From assembly GCF_000426065.1 (NCBI RefSeq), contig NZ_KE384491.1, positions 62,001 through 126,000 of the forward strand: a stretch of 64,000 nt of DNA, given 5' to 3'. Under the pieces are notes generated by a model, which searched no databases, was not told where the DNA came from, and was given only the letters and a program-made list of their open reading frames with translations. The translations under genes were made by a program, and so were the position numbers. Each line of letters begins with the position of its first letter. The first letter of the stretch is position 1. This stretch comes from Mycobacterium sp. URHD0025. Its GTDB lineage: Bacteria > Actinomycetota > Actinomycetes > Mycobacteriales > Mycobacteriaceae. Shown in pieces: positions 57,874-64,000 of this stretch.

Positions 57874-59115
57874 GTGGCGTTCGAGTGGGATGCGTTCGAG
57901 GCAGAGTTGACCGTGGCCGCAGCGGATGCCGTCCGCGCGATGGTCGAGACGGCCGGTTCGCAAACGCCGTACGCCGTGGCGTTCAGCGAGTTCTACGCCG
58001 AGACCACCGGCGTGATCTACCTGCCCAATCTCGCGCTGGCCACCGAGGAATCAGTCGAGGACCCGGACTGCCGGTTCAGCCCACCCGATTGGCCGTACCA
58101 GGACTACGAGTGGGGCGACACCGATGCGCGGTGGGGTGAGCGGCTCGGCAAGGCGGTCACGGGTCTGCCCCGCGCGGAGTGGGAGCAAGAATGGGACCGG
58201 TTCGCACAGTCGATGCTGGACATCGCCGCGCGCACGCGCACCGCGCTCGTCGCTGATGGCACGCTGCCTGCCGACGTTGTGGTCTACCTCGACGACGAGG
58301 ACGCGGATCTTCTGGTTCGGTCGGTGACCGAGGAGGAGCTGCGCCGTCACTTCCCCTACTACGTCGCCGTGGCGGAAGCCGAACGACAGCTCCTGGCCAT
58401 GCCGGTCGAGCAGCGTGTGGCAGCCCTCGCCGTAGCGGCGGGTCTGGCCGCCGGACCGGACAACGCACTCGGCAGAGAACGGGCGATCGAGCTTCTGCTC
58501 GATACCGGTGCGGCCGCGGTACCGGTCGGAATCGCGGCGCTCGGGCACTCCGAGAACGCCTGGACCGGCGCCAAACTCCTCGCCGACCTCAACATCGCGA
58601 CGCCCGAGGTGTTGGGCGCATTGTGGGCTGCACTACCGCTGCGCGGCAACGCCCACGATTGGGTGGCGACGGCCCTGGGCCGCCTCGGCGCCGGGCTGGA
58701 GGTGCTGGCACGCCGTGACCTACCGGCCGACAGCAGATCGGCCGCGGTCGCCGCGCCGTACCTTTCGTTTCGCGATCACGGACGCGGGCATCCGCCGCTG
58801 GATTACACGCTGCTGGCCGCCGGGCTCGCAGATCCGGCCGTCGCGGCGCTCCTGGCCGAGGACCTGAAACCGGGGCGCGGATTCTGCACGCTCGACGCCG
58901 GCGATCTCCCGGGTGTCCGGTCCGGCCTCGAGCATCCCGAGCCGGTGATCCGTCGCCACGCGGTGATCGTCATCGGTGATCTGATCGGGCCCATGGGCCC
59001 GAGCGATCTCGACAGCGACGACGTCGCGGCGCTGGAGAAGCGGATCGACGAGCTTGCCGCTGCAGACCCGGACAGCGAAGTACGCAGGCTGGCCGGCTAC
59101 CGCGCTCGCACGTAG
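57874..59115 (+). CDS. Protein with DUF4303-like N-terminus and helical-repeat C-terminus
   Basis: The 413-residue protein starts [21 protein letters not shown] and [20 protein letters not shown], which resembles DUF4303. After residue 170 come Ala/Leu-rich helical repeats such as [21 protein letters not shown] near the C-terminus, suggesting a HEAT-like repeat protein. There is no signal peptide. Function unknown. The GTG at 57874 is the best start; the frame upstream is antisense to the YcaQ-like gene. Its end overlaps dfrA (convergent) by 19 bases. Confidence 0.72.
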   Translation: MAFEWDAFEAELTVAAADAVRAMVETAGSQTPYAVAFSEFYAETTGVIYLPNLALATEESVEDPDCRFSPPDWPYQDYEWGDTDARWGERLGKAVTGLPRAEWEQEWDRFAQSMLDIAARTRTALVADGTLPADVVVYLDDEDADLLVRSVTEEELRRHFPYYVAVAEAERQLLAMPVEQRVAALAVAAGLAAGPDNALGRERAIELLLDTGAAAVPVGIAALGHSENAWTGAKLLADLNIATPEVLGALWAALPLRGNAHDWVATALGRLGAGLEVLARRDLPADSRSAAVAAPYLSFRDHGRGHPPLDYTLLAAGLADPAVAALLAEDLKPGRGFCTLDAGDLPGVRSGLEHPEPVIRRHAVIVIGDLIGPMGPSDLDSDDVAALEKRIDELAAADPDSEVRRLAGYRART

Positions 59116-59603
59116 CTGCAGAATCGGTACCGCAGTCCCGAGCTGCTGGTCAGCCACTCACCCGTGGTCTTGCTCCAGGAATCGTCGAGCACCGGTGCCA
59201 TCGCGTCGCCCTCGGCGGGTGGCAGGTCCAGGTCGATCTCGGTGACCTCACAGCGGTCCGCGAACGGGAGGGCCTGCACATAGATCTGCGCACCACCGAT
59301 CACCCAGCCCCGGAAGACGTCACCGAGTTCGGTGACCACCTCGGCACCATCCGCCACGTATCGGGCATTGCGGGTGATGACGACGTTGCGCCGGCCCGGC
59401 AGCGGCCGCACCTTGGCCGGCAGCGACTCCCAGGTGAGCCGACCCATCGCCACGGTCTGGCCGAGGGTGAGTTGTTTGAACCGGGCCTGGTCCTCGGGCA
59501 GACGCCACGGGATGCCGTTGTCGCGGCCGATGATGCCGCTACTCGACTGCGCCCAGATCAGCGCCAGGCGTCGGAGGTCACCTGTCACATGCTTGTCGGT
59601 CAT
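59097..59603 (-). CDS. dfrA: Dihydrofolate reductase
   Basis: This 168-residue DHFR reduces dihydrofolate with NADPH. It has [24 protein letters not shown] (substrate Asp), [21 protein letters not shown], and [13 protein letters not shown] with the Gly-Gly. It overlaps the end of thyA by four bases; the pair recycles the dihydrofolate that ThyA makes. Confidence 0.96.
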   Translation of the reverse strand: MTDKHVTGDLRRLALIWAQSSSGIIGRDNGIPWRLPEDQARFKQLTLGQTVAMGRLTWESLPAKVRPLPGRRNVVITRNARYVADGAEVVTELGDVFRGWVIGGAQIYVQALPFADRCEVTEIDLDLPPAEGDAMAPVLDDSWSKTTGEWLTSSSGLRYRFCSYVRAR

Positions 59604-60400
59604 ACAGCGACGGGCGCCTTGATCGCCGGATGTGGAGCGTAATTCAGGATCGCGACGTCTTCATAGATGTAGTCGAAGATTGAATCACGATGCGCCAGAA
59701 CAAGTTCCGGATATGGCCGGGGTTCACGGCTCAGCTGCAGCGCCACCTGGTCGACATGGTTGTCGTAGATGTGACAATCGCCGCCGGTCCAAACGAACTC
59801 ACCGACACCCAAGCCCGCCTGCGCCGCCATCATGTGGGTCAGCAGAGCGTAGCTGGCGATGTTGAACGGGACACCCAGAAAGAGGTCCGCGCTGCGCTGA
59901 TACAGCTGGCAGGACAGCTTGCCGTCGGCCACATAGAACTGGAAGAAGGCGTGGCAGGGCGGCAGCGCCATCTGAGGGATCTCACCGACGTTCCACGCCG
60001 AGACGATGTTGCGCCGCGAGTCGGGGTCACGCTTGAGCAGGTCGAGGGCACCCGAGATCTGGTCGACGTGCTCACCGGACGGTGTGGGCCACGACCGCCA
60101 CTGCACGCCGTACACCGGGCCGAGATCGCCTGTCTCACTAGCCCATTCATCCCAGATGGTCACGCCGTGATCCTGCAGCCACCGCACGTTCGAATCACCG
60201 CGCAAGAACCACAGCAGCTCGTAGATCACCGATTTGGTGTGCACCTTCTTGGTGGTGATGAGCGGAAAGCCGGCGGCCAGGTCGTAGCGCATCTGGTGGC
60301 CGAACAGACTGCGGGTGCCGGTGCCGGTGCGGTCCGACTTCTGCACCCCGTGCTCGGATACCTTCCGCAACAGGTCCTCGTAGGGCGTCTGGATCTGCAC
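59600..60400 (-). CDS. thyA: Thymidylate synthase ThyA
   Basis: This classical thymidylate synthase (266 residues) uses methylene-THF to methylate dUMP. It has [23 protein letters not shown] with the catalytic Cys, and [11 protein letters not shown]. It is upstream of dfrA in the same transcript. ThyX is encoded 13 kb away. Confidence 0.97.
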   Translation of the reverse strand: MQIQTPYEDLLRKVSEHGVQKSDRTGTGTRSLFGHQMRYDLAAGFPLITTKKVHTKSVIYELLWFLRGDSNVRWLQDHGVTIWDEWASETGDLGPVYGVQWRSWPTPSGEHVDQISGALDLLKRDPDSRRNIVSAWNVGEIPQMALPPCHAFFQFYVADGKLSCQLYQRSADLFLGVPFNIASYALLTHMMAAQAGLGVGEFVWTGGDCHIYDNHVDQVALQLSREPRPYPELVLAHRDSIFDYIYEDVAILNYAPHPAIKAPVAV

Positions 60401-60442
60401 GCACTCAGCTTACGTGCCGGCCCAGGGAGTAAAACGGTAGCC

Positions 60443-61192
60443 ATGCCGACCACCACAGACACAATCACCACATCTGATGGCACCTGCCCCGTCACCGTCG
60501 CCACGCCGGAGGGTGACGGCCCATGGCCCGGTGTCGTGCTGTTCCCCGACGCCGGCGGCCTGCGCCCCACCATGGAACAGATGGCGGCCAAGCTGGCCGG
60601 ATTCGGTTACGTCGTACTGGTACCCGACGTCTACTACCGCACGCCGGGCTGGGGACCGTTCGACCTCAACACCGTGTTCACCGACCAGGAGCAGCGCAGG
60701 CAGCTCTTCGAGCTGATGGGCACACTCACCCCTGAGATCATCGCCTCCGACGCCGAGGCGTTCTTCGACTACCTCGCCGCCCGGACGGATGTCACCGGTG
60801 AGAAATTCGGCACCACCGGCTACTGCATGGGCGGGCGGGCGTCTCTCATCGTCGCAACGCGAGTGCCGGAGCGGGTTGCTGCCGCTCTCTCGTTCCACGG
60901 CGGCAGGCTGGCCGTGGAGGACGATCCCGACAGTCCTCACCTTCTGGCCGACAAGATCCAGGCGACGGTGTACGTGGCCGCCGCCGAGAACGATGCCTCC
61001 TTCACCGAGGACGACGCCAAGAGGTTGGAGGATGCGCTGTCCGGCGCCGCCGTCGACCACACCATCGAGTTCTACCCGGCGGCGCACGGCTTCGCGGTAC
61101 CCGATCACGCGGCGGTGTACGACGAGGCGGCCGCAAAGCGGCATTGGGAGAACACGGAGCGGGTGTTCGGGGCCGCTTTGGCCCCGGCATAG
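60443..61192 (+). CDS. Dienelactone hydrolase family protein
   Basis: This 249-residue alpha/beta hydrolase has the DLH fold: VVLFPDAGGLRPTME, the nucleophile in GYCMGGRAS (Cys, as in dienelactone hydrolase), and YPAAHGFAVPDH with the catalytic His. The Rv2765 gene has the same position beside thyA. Substrate unknown. It is followed after 22 bases by a CitE-like gene. Confidence 0.9.
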   Translation: MPTTTDTITTSDGTCPVTVATPEGDGPWPGVVLFPDAGGLRPTMEQMAAKLAGFGYVVLVPDVYYRTPGWGPFDLNTVFTDQEQRRQLFELMGTLTPEIIASDAEAFFDYLAARTDVTGEKFGTTGYCMGGRASLIVATRVPERVAAALSFHGGRLAVEDDPDSPHLLADKIQATVYVAAAENDASFTEDDAKRLEDALSGAAVDHTIEFYPAAHGFAVPDHAAVYDEAAAKRHWENTERVFGAALAPA

Positions 61193-61214
61193 GCGGTAAG
61201 CGACGATTGTCGGC

Positions 61215-62132
61215 GTGTATGACCAGCCCTTCTCCGACGAGTCCCATCCCACCGAACCCGGATTCCGGATCGACCCGGTACTGGCCCGGAGCTGGTTGCT
61301 GGTAAACGGCGCACAGTTCGAGCGGTTCGCCCCCGCGGCCCGCTCCCGCGCCGACATCGTCGTCCTCGACATCGAGGATGCGGTTGCTCCCAAAGACAAG
61401 GTGTCCGCGCGCGAGAAGGTGACCCGGTGGCTGGCCGACGGCAACAGCGACTGGGTCCGGATCAACGGCTTCGGCACCCCGTGGTGGGCCGATGATCTGG
61501 AGATGCTGGCCGGCACCGCGGTGGGCGGCGTCATGCTGGCCATGGTCGAATCGGTGGATCACGTCACCGAGACCGCCCGGCGGCTGCCCGGCGTGCCGAT
61601 CGTCGCATTGGTCGAGACCGCACGTGGCCTCGAGCGGATCACCGAGATCGCCTCGGCCAAGGGCGCATTCCGGCTCGCGTTCGGCATCGGCGACTTCCGG
61701 CGCGACACCGGATTCGGCGACAACCCGGCAACGCTGGCATACGCGCGGTCACGGTTCACCATCGCCGCCAAGGCCGCCGGGCTGCCCGGCGCCATCGACG
61801 GGCCCACAGTGGGGTCCAGCGCACTGCGCCTGTCGGAGGCAACGGCGGTCTCGGCCGAGTTCGGCATGACCGGCAAGATCTGCCTGACACCCGATCAATG
61901 CCCGACGGTCAACGAGGGGCTGGCCCCGTCGCAGGATGAGATCAGCTGGGCCAAAGAGTTTTTCGCGGAATTTCAGCGCGACGGCGGGGAGATCCGCAAC
62001 GGCTCAGACCTGCCCCGTATCGCCCGGGCCAACAAGATCCTCGATCTGGCGCGGACGTACGGCATCCACGAGCCCGAGTACAGCGACGATCCGGACCACG
62101 TGCCGGCCCCGTCCGACACGTACCACTACTGA
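61215..62132 (+). CDS. HpcH/HpaI-CitE family CoA-ester lyase
   Basis: The 305-residue protein has a CitE-like TIM barrel: DIVVLDIEDAVAPKDK (metal-binding acidic region), VALVETARGLERITEIAS, and GKICLTPDQCPTVNEGLAP near the end. Members cleave or form malyl- and citryl-CoA-type esters. The GTG at 61215 gives the N-terminus YDQPFSDESH. It lies 8 bases from the convergent membrane gene. Confidence 0.87.
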   Translation: MYDQPFSDESHPTEPGFRIDPVLARSWLLVNGAQFERFAPAARSRADIVVLDIEDAVAPKDKVSAREKVTRWLADGNSDWVRINGFGTPWWADDLEMLAGTAVGGVMLAMVESVDHVTETARRLPGVPIVALVETARGLERITEIASAKGAFRLAFGIGDFRRDTGFGDNPATLAYARSRFTIAAKAAGLPGAIDGPTVGSSALRLSEATAVSAEFGMTGKICLTPDQCPTVNEGLAPSQDEISWAKEFFAEFQRDGGEIRNGSDLPRIARANKILDLARTYGIHEPEYSDDPDHVPAPSDTYHY

Positions 62133-62139
62133 CGCCGGT

Positions 62140-62604
62140 TCAGGCCTGCGGTTTGTCGTCGTGGCGGTGGATGAAGCTGCTGATCGCGCGGGCGATTCCG
62201 CGGCCCGCGTAGATACCCGCGGCCACCGACACCACGATCATCAAACCAAAAGTCAGCGTCCAGTTGGGCCTGCTGTGGCTGACGTTCCACCAGATGAACG
62301 TGAACAGCAACGCGCAGACGAACACCAGGATGTCGCGCCAATTGCCGCGATAGGACAACGCGGCTTCGCGGAGTTCGCGGGTGCGCTCGCCCGCATCGAT
62401 CAATTCGTCGATCCGCCGATCGATGCTGGCCTGCATTCTGGCCCGGCGTTCGACCTGGTCCTCCGGAATACGCGCGAGCAGATCGAGATCCTTGGTGATC
62501 AGACCGCGTACGTCTGGTGGCTTGAGGTTGCCTGCAGCCGCTCCGAGCAGGGCACCACCGGCAATGGGCGCCGCCCCCAGCGCAAGTTCGGCGATTCCTG
62601 GCAT
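62140..62604 (-). CDS. Small membrane protein with coiled helix
   Basis: The 154-residue protein begins with a Gly/Ala-rich hydrophobic segment (residues 1-25), then an acidic/basic helix about 40-85 (ARMQASIDRRIDELIDAGER), and two membrane helices near 92-110 and 117-137. It ends with FIHRHDDKPQA. Function unknown. It lies just downstream of the flavodoxin-like gene. Confidence 0.7.
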   Translation of the reverse strand: MPGIAELALGAAPIAGGALLGAAAGNLKPPDVRGLITKDLDLLARIPEDQVERRARMQASIDRRIDELIDAGERTRELREAALSYRGNWRDILVFVCALLFTFIWWNVSHSRPNWTLTFGLMIVVSVAAGIYAGRGIARAISSFIHRHDDKPQA

Positions 62605-62616
62605 TACGTCCCTCCA

Positions 62617-63068
62617 TCACTCCATCAGCGTTGCGGCCAGGGTGCCGCCCAGCTCGTAGGCCCGTTCCCGAATCCCGGCATCGACGGCGCCCGCAACTTC
62701 GAGCACGTCCGCTGCCTTGACCAACGCCAGTCCCGTCACGATCTTGTCGACCGCATTCGCCGCGCCCACGGTGTCGTTGTTGCCGTGCACCCACAGCCCG
62801 TACGGACGCCCGGCCACATGGTCGAGGCTCGGGTAGTACACCGTATCGAAAAAGTGCTTCAGCGCACCGCTCATGTAGCCGAAATTGGCTGTGGTTCCGA
62901 ACAAATAGCCGTCGGCGGCGAGCATGTCCGTCACGGTCGCAGCTAACGCCGGCTTGAGTTCGACTGTGACTCCGGAGATGTCCGGATCGTGCGTTCCGGC
63001 CAGCACCGCTTCCAGGAGCTCCCGCGTTGCCGGGGACGGCGTGTGATGCACCACCAGCAGGGTTTTGG

Positions 63069-63072
<4 letters not shown>
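62617..63072 (-). CDS. Flavodoxin-like protein (Rv2771c type)
   Basis: The 151-residue protein has the flavodoxin-like fold: KTLLVVHHTPSPATRELLEAV (FMN-phosphate loop), ADGYLFGTTANFGYMSGALKHFFDTVYY and YGLWVHGNND. It is probably an FMN-binding NAD(P)H-dependent reductase. It overlaps the preceding membrane gene by four bases and lies in the dapB neighbourhood, as in M. tuberculosis. Confidence 0.85.

Positions 63073-64000
<928 letters not shown>

Overview
The window comes from a fast-growing mycobacterium (Mycolicibacterium type). It is GC-rich with frequent GTG starts. It carries mycobacterial hallmarks (PE-PPE domain protein, DUF3046, PspA/PspM/ClgR, mycofactocin-type SDR, F420-type LLM oxidoreductase, both ThyA and ThyX). 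Apart from insertions, its gene order follows the M. tuberculosis chromosome from hflX (Rv2725c) through recA, ftsK and rnj to dapB (Rv2773c), compared from memory. RecA has no intein. No rRNA, tRNA, CRISPR, insertion sequence or prophage was recognised, and no stretch above 300 bases lacks a gene.

Layout. 1-15147: a PE-PPE esterase-like protein; the leftward run hflX, dapF, miaA and an Rv2728c-like gene; a DUF349 protein; a membrane protein overlapping miaB; the glutamate ABC transporter gluABCD; an LLM oxidoreductase; recX-recA. 15358-30957: one rightward cluster of about 15.6 kb for a group 1h (Hhy, actinobacterial high-affinity) [NiFe]-hydrogenase. It encodes hypA, hypB, hhyS, hhyL, a NifU/Rieske-like protein, three uncharacterised proteins, a 39-residue membrane peptide, a maturation protease, hypC, hypF, a DUF6390-type protein, an SIS-HypC fusion, an SIS isomerase-like protein, hypE, a second hypC and hypD. 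30968-41836: core genes (DUF3046, glycosyltransferase, ephG, pspM-pspA-clgR, cinA, pgsA, argA, ftsK, a monooxygenase-like protein, an SDR and a methyltransferase). 41833-43369: truncated haemoglobin III, a cysteine-containing HTH regulator and a membrane protein. 43413-46801: rnj, dapA, thyX. 46904-59115: accessory material, including a lipoprotein, transporters, a TetR/DUF1214/sulfotransferase operon, a GntR/prolyl aminopeptidase/APC permease unit, a YcaQ-like protein and a DUF4303-like protein. 59097-64000: dfrA-thyA, a dienelactone hydrolase, a CitE-like lyase, two membrane proteins, a flavodoxin-like protein and the 3' end of dapB.

How the genes fit together. The hydrogenase cluster looks self-contained. 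HypA and HypB insert nickel. HypC, D, E and F build Fe(CN)2CO. The protease trims 22 residues from HhyL. The NifU/Rieske-like protein is a candidate electron relay, and the 39-residue peptide a candidate membrane anchor, because HhyS has no transmembrane tail. HypX, the known aerobic CO-ligand enzyme, is absent from the cluster. Instead there are two adjacent SIS-fold (phosphosugar-binding) proteins, one fused to a HypC domain. This is the most interesting undescribed element I see. The cluster is divergent from recA; their shared 210-base intergenic region contains a LexA box and a RecA-NDp (PafBC-type) promoter.

Several local regulatory circuits are visible as inverted repeats next to regulator genes (truncated haemoglobin/HTH, TetR and GntR units). 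Several convergent gene pairs are separated by clear stem-loops.
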